From positions 62,001 to 126,000 of the forward strand of contig JANXSY010000173.1 of NCBI GenBank assembly GCA_025356435.1: 64,000 nucleotides of DNA, given 5' to 3'. The notes below the pieces were generated by a model. The model was not told the origin of the DNA, searched no databases, and saw nothing but the letters and a program-made list of their open reading frames with translations. This document shows positions 9,436 through 18,127 of this stretch, piece after piece. Source of the DNA: Isosphaeraceae bacterium. Lineage in GTDB: Bacteria; Planctomycetota; Planctomycetia; Isosphaerales; Isosphaeraceae. The position numbers were made by a program, and so were the translations under genes. The number at the start of each line of letters is the position of its first letter. The stretch's first letter is position 1.

Positions 9436-10218
9436 ATGCGACTGGCTCGATTCAATGTCATGAAACGTCCAGCACAGTTTGCAATGGCGGCAGGACTCTT
9501 GATCTTCGGTGCGGCGAACACGGCTCGGGCTGAGTTGGTGCTTAGTTACCAAGAATCGGGAGCCCAGTTGCAATTCGTCGCCACGGACAACGGTACCACG
9601 ACGACTTTCAGATCAACCCCGATCACGGTCTTGATTAAGGTCCCGCGGCTCGGCCTTGAGTCTCAGATAGCTTACATGCGATTCGACTTCGTTCAGTCGA
9701 TCGACACGGCGGATCTCCAGGGCAGACGTGCCCCTCAGACTATTCAACAAGATTATACGGGCCAGATCGAATTCAACTCGAATAAGACTTTCAGCGGTAT
9801 CAATTATCTCACTGCCATATTCACCAATCCGAACGACAACACGTTGATGGGCGGCACTTCGAATCCAGCGTCGTTTACGGCGACTAATGGTGGCGCAACC
9901 GCAAGTCTGACGGCCGACTCTACGGGCGGCCCGAAGAATAAGGATACGCTTTCCTACACCTCCTCGACGCCGCTGACAGTGAAGCACGGTACTGAAAACT
10001 TCGGCCTGACCTTTAGTGGCCTGACTCCGGCTGCCTCGATCCATGGTTCCACAATTAATCAGTTCGCTGCCGACGGCACGGGCTCCTTCAACGCCGAAGT
10101 GCTTACCCCGCCGTTCCCCAATTCGGTCCCCGAGCCGACCACGGTTGTCGGTGCCGCACTCGCCGGTTTCATGGCCCTGGGCTTCGGCCTTCGCCGCCGT
10201 CGGACCTCGGTCGCCTGA
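9436..10218 (+). CDS. PEP-CTERM sorting domain protein
   Basis: The protein has an N-terminal signal peptide (hydrophobic core FAMAAGLLIFGAANTARA, cleavage after ARA), a beta-rich secreted body of about 200 residues without a recognised domain, and a C-terminal PEP-CTERM signal: the VPEPTT motif, a hydrophobic helix (GAALAGFMALGFG) and the basic tail LRRRRTSVA. Such proteins are sorted by an exosortase and are usually encoded near exopolysaccharide genes, as here. I chose the ATG at 9436; an in-frame ATG at 9400 would give a poor signal peptide, and 9460 is also possible. No exosortase gene is visible in the window. The gene is followed by a strong terminator and so is monocistronic. Confidence 0.88.
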   Translation: MRLARFNVMKRPAQFAMAAGLLIFGAANTARAELVLSYQESGAQLQFVATDNGTTTTFRSTPITVLIKVPRLGLESQIAYMRFDFVQSIDTADLQGRRAPQTIQQDYTGQIEFNSNKTFSGINYLTAIFTNPNDNTLMGGTSNPASFTATNGGATASLTADSTGGPKNKDTLSYTSSTPLTVKHGTENFGLTFSGLTPAASIHGSTINQFAADGTGSFNAEVLTPPFPNSVPEPTTVVGAALAGFMALGFGLRRRRTSVA

Positions 10219-10256
10219 TTTGACCGTCGCCCGACCGACCCTTGTTCATCTCGAGG

Positions 10257-10291
10257 CCTACCGGAATCATGTCCGGTAGGTTTCTTTTTTT
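10257..10291 (+). terminator. Rho-independent terminator
   Basis: A perfect 9-base stem, CCTACCGGA (10257-10265) and TCCGGTAGG (10272-10280), with a 6-base loop is followed directly by TTTCTTTTTTT. It lies 39 bases after the PEP-CTERM stop codon. Confidence 0.92.
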
Positions 10292-10566
10292 AAGTCAAGC
10301 TCATCGTTTGTTCTCAGTAATGCCCGTCCCCGACCACATGTCGGGTCGTATGCGGGATGATCCTCCAGTCCGTGTTCGATCGGCTGCGATTGTGCCGACA
10401 ATTCAGGGGACGGGCCGTCAAGAATATGCGATTATCATGTCGTCGATCATTGTAAGGGAAGGGTACTGGGATCGCTCGACTCGCCCGACAAACGAAGTTG
10501 GATTTGCTCCCAAATCACATGCCCGACCATGCAACCTTGTCGCAGCGACACCCAAGTCGTCTCCTC

Positions 10567-10750
10567 GACCGAACGAAGCCAATGACGCAGCCGACAGGCG
10601 AGTTTGACCGAACGAAGCCAATCGTTAAACGACTGGCCTTTGCGTACCGTACGTTCACTTCAGTCTTCCGTAGCGGCTCCGCTCGAACTCTACCGAACGA
10701 AGCCAACAGTTAACGTGAGTCGCCCAAGGTATGACTGAACGAAGCTAATA
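10567..10750 (+). repeat. Short direct repeats, unit GACCGAACGAAGCCAAT
   Basis: Copies of a 17-base unit lie at 10567-10583 and 10606-10622 (identical), 10690-10706 (CTACCGAACGAAGCCAA form) and 10733-10750 (GACTGAACGAAGCTAATA form). Weaker partial copies are at about 10485-10501 (ACAAACGAAGTTGGAT) and 10846-10860 (GAGAACGAAGCTGCA). The spacing is irregular (39, 84 and 42 bases). The whole gap 10292-10910 holds no convincing gene; an apparent 71-residue frame here is repeat-derived. This may be a dispersed planctomycete repeat family or a protein-binding cluster. Confidence 0.7.
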
Positions 10751-10910
10751 GTCGTATTATGAAGTTAATGTAGGCCTCAGTCCGTCGCTACGTAATGTGT
10801 GCGACGGACCGAACTCCACCCGACACGGGCCGTCGATGTGACAACGAGAACGAAGCTGCACGACACCTTTGTCATCCCACTTCCAACGTCTCCTCCCAGC
10901 GTGATTCACC

Positions 10911-13900
10911 ATGAGCCGTAGGCTAAATGTCCGCTCTCTGACGACCCTCGTGGCTGTGACTCTCGTCGCAGGTTTCGCGATCCATTGGATCCACGACCGG
11001 CAAGTCTACAAGAGCATCAACGACTATCTTCGTCGCGTCGACGTGGCCGAGGCTAAGGGTGACTATCGGGGCGCGGCGGACAACCTCCGCATCTATCTAA
11101 CCTTGCGCCCTAACGATTTACCGTCCATGAGTCGCTACGCGCTGCTACTCTCGCAGGACGAGACGAAGGCGACGCGGGCCGAGCTCGACCGGGCGGCGAA
11201 GCTGATTGAGGTGATCCTGGTCCGCGATCGCGAGCATCCCGACCTTCGACGTCGGCTTGTGAGAATCGATAGGAGACTCGGACTCTTCCTCGAAGCGCGG
11301 ACGCATTTGAACCGGCTCCTCGAAGGGGCACCTCGAGACGGCGAACTCCACTTCCTCATGGGTGACACTCTCGAGACGCTTGGAGAGTACCAGGAGGCGG
11401 TGAAGTCTTTCGACCACGCCCGTGTCGACGATCCGTCGCTCATATTGGCCTACACCCGGCTCGCCCGCCTGCTCCGTACCCACTTCCGCGAAGTTGAGAA
11501 GGCCGACGTCTTAATGGACGCTCGCGCGTATCTGTCTGACGGGGTCGTCTCCAAGAATCCCCTGGCCGCAGCCGCATACGTCAACCGGGGTTGGTATCGC
11601 CGAGATTTCAGCATGGCGGGGGCAGGCGAAGACGCAGCCCGTGCCCTGGAACTTGAACCAGACGACCTCGACGGCCGGCTCCTGGCGGCCTCAGTGGCAC
11701 TCCAATCGAAGCCTGTGGCCGACCTGAATTCTGCGCGGGGCCACTTAGCACATGCGACCGCCCATCACCCGAAAGATTCACGCGTCTATCAAGCTGCAGC
11801 CGAGGTCGAGTTAAGGGCCAAGGACGTCAACGCCGCGACCGCGCGACTTGAAGAAGGGGTCAAAGCCCTCCCCGATGATCTCCTCCTCCAATGGTCGCTG
11901 ATCGATCTCAAGATCCAGGTGGGTCGTCTCGAAGGCCTCAAGGAAATGATTGCCGGCCTCCGCAAGAAACGCGTCGTTCGTGAAGTTGTCGATTATCTCG
12001 AAGCCCAACTCCTGTATGCGCAAGGACAATGGGCCATGGCGGCTAGGGGACTCGAGGGGGCGGGCCAGCTTCTGTCACTCAAGCCCGAGCTCGATCGGCT
12101 GACGAAACGCACCTACGTCACTCTGGGAGATTGCTACGAGCAGTTGGGCAATCTCGACCAGCGCTACCTCGCCTACCTACGGGCCATCAAGATCGTCCCG
12201 TCCGGCGGATTCGATGACCTCGCCGTCTCCGCGAGAACGGGACTGGCAGCCTCCCTGATCGCACTGGGGCGCATCGACCAGGCAATCGAGGAATATCGGA
12301 AAAACCTCCTCCTTCCCGAGGCCAACGAGGGAATGAAAGTCGTTTTGGCCCGCCTGTTGATCTTCAGGAACCTGCGACTCTCCGAGGCGAGCCGTCGGTG
12401 GGACGAGGTCGAAACATTACTCCAATCGGCCGGCCAGGCGATCCCGGATTCCAGCGAAGTCGTTATTCTCCGTTCGGAAACCCTCGGGGCGCAGCGTCAG
12501 CTTGACTCCGCGTGGAAGCTGCTCGAAGAGGCCCGCGACAGGCACCCCGACGAGATCGACTTCTGGATCGCGTTGTCGACGCTCGCAATCCGCCATGCGC
12601 GGGATGAGCAGGCACTGCCGATCCTCGACGCCGCCGAAAAGAGGCTGGGCGACCGCATCCAGATCCGCCTGGCACGGGCAAAATACTGGGCGGGGCGTGA
12701 CGGGGCCGAGGCCTCGACAGCATTGACGAAGCTAGAGGATGGGGCCGAGAAGTTCTCGTCGCAGCAACGATTCCAGTTGTTCAACGGGATCGCTGAGGCC
12801 CGCGTCCGGTTGGGCGAGATCAAGCAGGCCATCGCCCTATGGTCGGCTCTGGCCGTCGAGGATCCGAACAACCTCCAGATACGCATGCTCTTGTACGACG
12901 CCGCCACCTCGATCGGCAACGACGTCGACGTCGAGGTGGCCCTCGGTGAAATCCAACGGATCGAGGGGGAGGAAGGCTCGATCTGGAGATACGGGCGGGC
13001 CCGCCAGTTGATCGGACAGGCGGTTGACAAGAAAGACCTGGTGCTAGTCCAGGCGAGGAAGCTCCTCAACGACATCGGCGTCCGGCGTCCAGCCTGGCCA
13101 AGGGTTCCCCTCTCGATTGCCGAGATCGACGACCGTCAGGAACACGCCGACGCCGCTCTGAAGCATTACCAGAAGGCGATTAACCTGGGCGATCGGAGCC
13201 CGCAGGCGATCCGCCGCACGGTCCAGTTGCTCTACCAGATCCGCCGCTATGAACAGGCCGACCAGATCCTCCGCCAGCTCCAGCACGAGGTTCCGATGTC
13301 ATCGGAGATGCAGCGGCTTGCCGCCGACATCTCACTCCATATCCACGACTATTCGCGGGCCCTTGACCTCGCCCGCCGCGCCGTCACGAACGATTCAGCC
13401 AACTACCGCGATCACATCTGGCTCGGCCAGCTCCTCTGGACCGTCTCTCGTAAGGACGAGTCGGACCGCCGCAAGGACGAGTCCAAGGCCCACCTCGCCG
13501 AGGCCGAGCGTTCTCTCCGGCGAGGTGTCGAGCTCGCTGCCGACAAGCCCGACGCCTGGATCGCGCTGATCCAGTTCCTCTGCGGAGTGAACAACGTCCC
13601 CGCCGCCGAGAAAGCGATCATCGATGCCGAGAAGGCGATTCCCTCCGAGGAGAGTGCACTCCCCCTGGCCGTGGCCTACGAATCGGTCGGCCAGACCCAG
13701 CGTGCCGAAGTCCTCTACAAAGAAGCTATAGAGCATCGCCCCGAGGACGCGACGGCCGTCCAGGGACTCGCCAATTTTTACGTAAAGCTCAACCGGATCG
13801 AAGACGCAAAGCCGTTGCTCTATCGCCTCATCCAGCTAAAGGCGAAGGCACCCGACGACGCGCGATGGGCCAAGCGCATCCTTGCAGTTGCTCTCAGCAT

Positions 13901-15215
13901 GGAGGGCAAAGAGAAGTTTTCGCTCAAAGCTCTCGAAATGCTCAACCTTCCCGAGAATCAGTTCCTCGACTCCAGCAACGAGAACGGGAACGGAAATGAT
14001 TCCAATAACGGTAACGGCAATATCGAAGAACTCCGGGCCAAGGCCCGCGTCTACGCAAGCCAGCGCAACCGCGACCGCCGTCGGGAGGCGATCCGGATGT
14101 TCGACACGATCAACCAACGCGAAGGGGCGAGGGTAGAGGATCGAGTTTTACTCGCCCAGCTCTTCGAAGCCGACGGAAACTGGGCCAAAGCCCGCGACCA
14201 GTTCCTGGCGGCGCTTGTAACGGACCCGAATCATGTTGACGCGATGACGGGCTACGCTCGCGGCCTTGTCCGCCGGAAATACAGCGACGAGGCTCGCAAG
14301 TGGATCGAACGCCTCACGCGTGCGGTTCCTAACTCGCCGGCCCTCGCAGAACTCGAGGCGCGCCTTGCCGTCCTCGAAGGTAAGCCCGATCGCGCCGTGA
14401 CGATCATGACCGTGTTCGTCCACAATAACGACGCCCAACTCTTCCCCGTCGCCGCCCTCCTTGAAGAGCTTGCTCTCTTCCCCACCTCCGAAGAACTCTA
14501 CCGACGCAATGCCGCCCAACCCGGCCAGCCGATGAACGCGCTGATCCTCGCCGAATATCTTGGCCGTCGCGGCCGAACCGGCGAGGCGCTCGACCTGTGC
14601 GATCGGGCCTGGACCACATGCCCGGCCGGCCAGGTCTCGGTGTCGAGCCTCCGCGTCTTGTTCACCGCAAACTTCACGGAAGCCGATTCTCGCCGCGTCG
14701 CCGACCGTCTTGCCTCCGCAATCAAGGCCGCCCCCGATGACGTCTCGCTCACTTTCTGCCTCGCGAACGTCCGCATCCTGCAGACTCGCTACGCCGACGC
14801 CGAGGCAATCTTCCGCAGCGCCTTCGACCGCAATAAGACCAACCCTAGCCCCCTGAATAATCTCGCCTGGCTTCTCGTCATGCAGGACGGCAAAGCCTCC
14901 GAGGCTTTGGAGACGATCAACCGCGCCATTGCGATCAGCGGCTCGATCCCCGAATTCCTCGACACCCGCGGCCTTATCCACCTGGCTATGGGCCGGAACG
15001 ACCTGGCGGTCAAAGAGATTGAGGACGCTGTCGCCGTCGCCCCCAGCCCCGACAATCAATTTCACCTTGCCCAGGCCTACGTCGCCGCCAAGCGGCTTCG
15101 CGATGCGTCGGAAGCACTACAGGAGGCCCGAACCCTTGGCCTCAAGCCCGAGACCCTTCATCCCATCGAACGCCGTGCCTACAACCAACTCGTCTTGGCT
15201 TTGCCCAAAAAGTGA
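10911..15215 (+). CDS. Giant TPR-repeat protein with N-terminal membrane anchor
   Basis: The 1434-residue protein begins with a short basic head and one membrane helix (about 10-27), then an almost continuous array of tetratricopeptide-type helical repeats (for example AEAKGDYRGAADNLRIYL, LGEYQEAVKSFDHARVDDP, AEKAIIDAEKAIPS, NNLAWLLVMQDGKASEALETINRA). A low-complexity Asn/Gly linker (NENGNGNDSNNGNGN, about residues 1023-1037) splits the array into two blocks. TPR arrays are scaffolds, and large membrane-anchored ones are common near planctomycete and PEP-CTERM exopolysaccharide loci (PrsT-like). I infer a role in polymer assembly or export; nothing in the sequence proves it. The gene converges on pckA with 13 bases between. 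Confidence 0.85.
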   Translation: MSRRLNVRSLTTLVAVTLVAGFAIHWIHDRQVYKSINDYLRRVDVAEAKGDYRGAADNLRIYLTLRPNDLPSMSRYALLLSQDETKATRAELDRAAKLIEVILVRDREHPDLRRRLVRIDRRLGLFLEARTHLNRLLEGAPRDGELHFLMGDTLETLGEYQEAVKSFDHARVDDPSLILAYTRLARLLRTHFREVEKADVLMDARAYLSDGVVSKNPLAAAAYVNRGWYRRDFSMAGAGEDAARALELEPDDLDGRLLAASVALQSKPVADLNSARGHLAHATAHHPKDSRVYQAAAEVELRAKDVNAATARLEEGVKALPDDLLLQWSLIDLKIQVGRLEGLKEMIAGLRKKRVVREVVDYLEAQLLYAQGQWAMAARGLEGAGQLLSLKPELDRLTKRTYVTLGDCYEQLGNLDQRYLAYLRAIKIVPSGGFDDLAVSARTGLAASLIALGRIDQAIEEYRKNLLLPEANEGMKVVLARLLIFRNLRLSEASRRWDEVETLLQSAGQAIPDSSEVVILRSETLGAQRQLDSAWKLLEEARDRHPDEIDFWIALSTLAIRHARDEQALPILDAAEKRLGDRIQIRLARAKYWAGRDGAEASTALTKLEDGAEKFSSQQRFQLFNGIAEARVRLGEIKQAIALWSALAVEDPNNLQIRMLLYDAATSIGNDVDVEVALGEIQRIEGEEGSIWRYGRARQLIGQAVDKKDLVLVQARKLLNDIGVRRPAWPRVPLSIAEIDDRQEHADAALKHYQKAINLGDRSPQAIRRTVQLLYQIRRYEQADQILRQLQHEVPMSSEMQRLAADISLHIHDYSRALDLARRAVTNDSANYRDHIWLGQLLWTVSRKDESDRRKDESKAHLAEAERSLRRGVELAADKPDAWIALIQFLCGVNNVPAAEKAIIDAEKAIPSEESALPLAVAYESVGQTQRAEVLYKEAIEHRPEDATAVQGLANFYVKLNRIEDAKPLLYRLIQLKAKAPDDARWAKRILAVALSMEGKEKFSLKALEMLNLPENQFLDSSNENGNGNDSNNGNGNIEELRAKARVYASQRNRDRRREAIRMFDTINQREGARVEDRVLLAQLFEADGNWAKARDQFLAALVTDPNHVDAMTGYARGLVRRKYSDEARKWIERLTRAVPNSPALAELEARLAVLEGKPDRAVTIMTVFVHNNDAQLFPVAALLEELALFPTSEELYRRNAAQPGQPMNALILAEYLGRRGRTGEALDLCDRAWTTCPAGQVSVSSLRVLFTANFTEADSRRVADRLASAIKAAPDDVSLTFCLANVRILQTRYADAEAIFRSAFDRNKTNPSPLNNLAWLLVMQDGKASEALETINRAIAISGSIPEFLDTRGLIHLAMGRNDLAVKEIEDAVAVAPSPDNQFHLAQAYVAAKRLRDASEALQEARTLGLKPETLHPIERRAYNQLVLALPKK

Positions 15216-15228
15216 CGGGCACCCCCGC

Positions 15229-16824
15229 TCAAGCCTTTGCTCTAGGGCCCGCCCGCTTGAGGTCGTCGCTCGCGAGGGCCTCATACGGCCGGAAGTTGTC
15301 GCGAAAAAGGCCCGCAAGCCTCTCCGCCATCAGATCAAAGGCAGCGGGATCGGGCCAGGTTGGGCGGGGAATCATTATTTCCGTCGGAACGCCCGGGCAG
15401 GCCGTTACCACTTCAAAGCCGAAGACCGGATCAGCCGTCGTCGGGGCATTAGCAAGAGAACCAGCGTATATTGAATCTATAATGGCGCGTGTATGAGTTA
15501 AGTTCATGCGATTGCCGATACCATAGGGCCCGCCGCTCCACCCGGTGTTGACCAGCCAGACGTTTGACCCGTGCGTCCTGATCTTCGCCGCGAGCAGCGC
15601 GGCATATCGCGTCGGATGCCAGACCATGAATGGGCCGCCGAAACAAGGGGAAAACGTAGCCTGCGGCTCGTTAACACCCATCTCGGTCCCGGCGACTTTG
15701 GCCGTATATCCGCTGATAAAATGATACATGGCCTGCGATGGCGTGAGCTTGCTCACGGGAGGGATCACCCCGAACGCGTCGCATGTAAGAAAGATCACGT
15801 CGGTCGGGTGGCCTGCGACACAGGGAATTCGGGCGTTCTTGATGAACTCAATCGGATACGCCCCTCGCGTGTTCTGAGTGATGCTCGTGTCGTGGAAGTC
15901 GACACTGCGGTCGACTTCAAGCTTCACGTTCTCAAGTACCGCGCCAAAGTGTAGGGCCTGGAAGATGTCAGGCTCACTCTCGTTAGTCAGGTCGATCGTC
16001 TTTGCATAGCACCCGCCCTCGATATTGAAGACCCCCGAGTCGCTCCAGCAGTGCTCGTCGTCGCCGATGAGCTCACGTTTGGGGTCGGCTGAGAGGGTTG
16101 TCTTCCCGGTCCCCGAAAGCCCGAAGAGAATCGACGACCGGCCCGTCAAGGGGTCAGCGGTCGCCGAGCAGTGCATTGATAGGACGCCCCGCTGCGGCAT
16201 GAGATAATTCATGATGGTGAATACACCCTTCTTCATCTCGCCGGCGTATTCAGTACCCAGAATCACGACGTCGCCGTCCTCCAGGGAGAGGTCGACACTC
16301 GTCTTAGAGGTCATGCCTGCGGTGTGCAGGTTGGCGGGGAACCGGCCGGCGTTGTAGATGACGTAGTCAGGTTTCCCGAAGTCGGCCAGTTGCCGGCGGT
16401 CGGGTCGAATCAGCATCGTATGCATGAAAAGAGCATGATATGGACGTTCGGTAATGACGCGAACCTTGATCTGGTGCGCGGGGTCCCATCCGGCGAACCC
16501 GTCGAAGCAGTAGAGTCGCTCACGCGTGTTGAGATAATCTTTGGCCCGCTCGCGATTGATCTCGAACGAGGTCGGCTCGAGCGGTATGTTCACCGTTCCC
16601 CACCAGACGTCGTTTTGGGATTCGGGTCGGCGAACGATCCGCTTATCCTTCGGCGAGCGGCCGGTCTTCTCCCCCGAATAGGCTACAAGCGCGCCACTCT
16701 CAGCGATCCGCGAGTCGCGTTCGTGGCGGATTGCCTCCTCGTAGAGCGTCGAGGGAGGGAGGTTGCGGTAGACGTCGGTGACGGTGATCCCATGCTCGGC
16801 GAGGGAAAAGTCTTTGACAATCAT
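15229..16824 (-). CDS. pckA: Phosphoenolpyruvate carboxykinase (ATP)
   Basis: The 531-residue length is normal for the ATP-dependent enzyme. It carries SGEKTGRSPKDKRIV near the N-terminus, the kinase-1a P-loop GLSGTGKTTLSADP (about 235-248), the metal-site segment HCWSDSGVFNIEGGCYAKTIDL in which D and E are kept, and RGAYPIEFI further on. It converts oxaloacetate and ATP to phosphoenolpyruvate, CO2 and ADP in the cytoplasm, the entry step of gluconeogenesis. The start ATG at 16824 has no strong ribosome site. The gene stands alone, convergent with the TPR gene and divergent from the VanZ-type gene. It is unusual to find it on a replicon with plasmid-type replication genes. Confidence 0.97.
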   Translation of the reverse strand: MIVKDFSLAEHGITVTDVYRNLPPSTLYEEAIRHERDSRIAESGALVAYSGEKTGRSPKDKRIVRRPESQNDVWWGTVNIPLEPTSFEINRERAKDYLNTRERLYCFDGFAGWDPAHQIKVRVITERPYHALFMHTMLIRPDRRQLADFGKPDYVIYNAGRFPANLHTAGMTSKTSVDLSLEDGDVVILGTEYAGEMKKGVFTIMNYLMPQRGVLSMHCSATADPLTGRSSILFGLSGTGKTTLSADPKRELIGDDEHCWSDSGVFNIEGGCYAKTIDLTNESEPDIFQALHFGAVLENVKLEVDRSVDFHDTSITQNTRGAYPIEFIKNARIPCVAGHPTDVIFLTCDAFGVIPPVSKLTPSQAMYHFISGYTAKVAGTEMGVNEPQATFSPCFGGPFMVWHPTRYAALLAAKIRTHGSNVWLVNTGWSGGPYGIGNRMNLTHTRAIIDSIYAGSLANAPTTADPVFGFEVVTACPGVPTEIMIPRPTWPDPAAFDLMAERLAGLFRDNFRPYEALASDDLKRAGPRAKA

Positions 16825-17004
16825 CGGAGAATGCCCGTCCTTTAATCAACGTCGATCGCCCGATCGAATCGCGTCTCAATCTCGCCCGGTCTTGCCGCAA
16901 CGGCGAGCTTACGCGATAGCGTCACCGGCACTCAAGTGCCCGTCCGGGAGCCGGGCGGATGTTACCTGCTCGGCAAATCATGATTCATGCTATAAACGTC
17001 ACCC

Positions 17005-17937
17005 ATGAACGACGCCGAGCGGGGCATAAGGTTGACCTGGCACTTCGTCACCCTTGCCATCATCGGGGGCCTTCTTGTAATTCCCTTGCCCTCCCATGGG
17101 CGTGAGATCAAGTGCCTGTTGGATCTCGCCCATGCACCTGTGTTTGGGTTCCTGGCAATCATGGTCCTGACCGCGTTTCGGGGCCGTTTAGGACGAGTGA
17201 CGGCGCTGGGCAGCCTCGGCATATGGCTACTCATCGTCCTCTTCGGGGCCGCAATTGAGTTGATCCAAGGTCAAACAGGCCGGCAGCCGAGCTGGGCCGA
17301 TATCCGGGCGAACGCCTTGGGATCGGCTGCCATGCTCATCGGTTATACGACCGCCCAGGCCGCGTCCCGCTGGGTTCGACTTGCCCGATGGGCGATCGCG
17401 GCGGCGGTCTTCGCCATCCCATCGATCCCTCCACTTATAATCCTCGTCGACAGTGCCATCCAACACGCTCAGATGCCCCAATTAGCCTCCTTCGAACAGC
17501 CACTCGAACTATCCCGGTGGGAATTCCAAGAATGCAAGGCGACCCGCTCGCGAGAGCATGCCACCGACGGCGTCTGGAGCCTGCGACTCGCCTTGGGGGA
17601 CGGCCTCTACCCGGGAGCGACCCTCGTTGACCCAGTCCGTGACTGGTCGGGATATCGCTCCTTGGAGTTGGACATCTTTCTCGAAGCCTCGCGGCCGTTG
17701 GACCTAGAAGTCAAGGTCGAAGACAAGCAACATCGTGGGGGTCAACAAGATCGGTTCCAGTGCGGGCTCAGGCTATCGCCAGGGCCGAACCATGCCAAAA
17801 TTTTACTATCCGAAGTCGAACATGGGCCCAATGGCCGTATCATCGACCTCCGTCAGATCAAGAAGCTACAACTCTTCACAGTGGATGATCCGTCTCAGGC
17901 GGTGATTTATCTGGATCTTATTAAGTTAAAACCTTAA
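17005..17937 (+). CDS. VanZ-family membrane protein with C-terminal carbohydrate-binding-like domain
   Basis: The 310-residue protein has four to five hydrophobic helices in the first 155 residues. These include the VanZ-like core: HFVTLAIIGGLLVIPLP, DLAHAPVFGFLAIMV, and GAAIELIQGQTGRQPSWADIRANALGSAAMLIG, where the E-Q-x3-R-x3-D-x2-N-x2-G pattern is the family hallmark. Residues about 170-310 are soluble and beta-rich (SRWEFQECKATRSREHATDG, DWSGYRSLELDIFLEA) and resemble the galactose-binding-like CBM11 type fold. The extracytoplasmic domain may bind a surface glycan. VanZ proteins are linked to teicoplanin resistance and cell-envelope stress, but the molecular role is unknown. Confidence 0.8.
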   Translation: MNDAERGIRLTWHFVTLAIIGGLLVIPLPSHGREIKCLLDLAHAPVFGFLAIMVLTAFRGRLGRVTALGSLGIWLLIVLFGAAIELIQGQTGRQPSWADIRANALGSAAMLIGYTTAQAASRWVRLARWAIAAAVFAIPSIPPLIILVDSAIQHAQMPQLASFEQPLELSRWEFQECKATRSREHATDGVWSLRLALGDGLYPGATLVDPVRDWSGYRSLELDIFLEASRPLDLEVKVEDKQHRGGQQDRFQCGLRLSPGPNHAKILLSEVEHGPNGRIIDLRQIKKLQLFTVDDPSQAVIYLDLIKLKP

Positions 17938-18127
17938 AGGCTCGGAGACCTGCTTCAGGAATGAGACGAAGGGTGGGCACGGTCTCAAACATTATGTATA
18001 GGAACATGGCAGAGCCTAAAATTCTGTTCATTCGTCATCATTCATCGCGCGACGGATGTTCCGACCGTGAGCAGCCAGCAATTTCTGCGGATCGTTTGCA
18101 TCCCTCAATCTGTCGTGGCAGCGACGC

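Noticed and set aside
10567-10750. CRISPR array or small gene at the GACCGAACGAAGCCAAT repeats
   Set aside because: Only four good copies with irregular gaps and no cas gene; the 71-residue frame here owes its pattern to the repeat.
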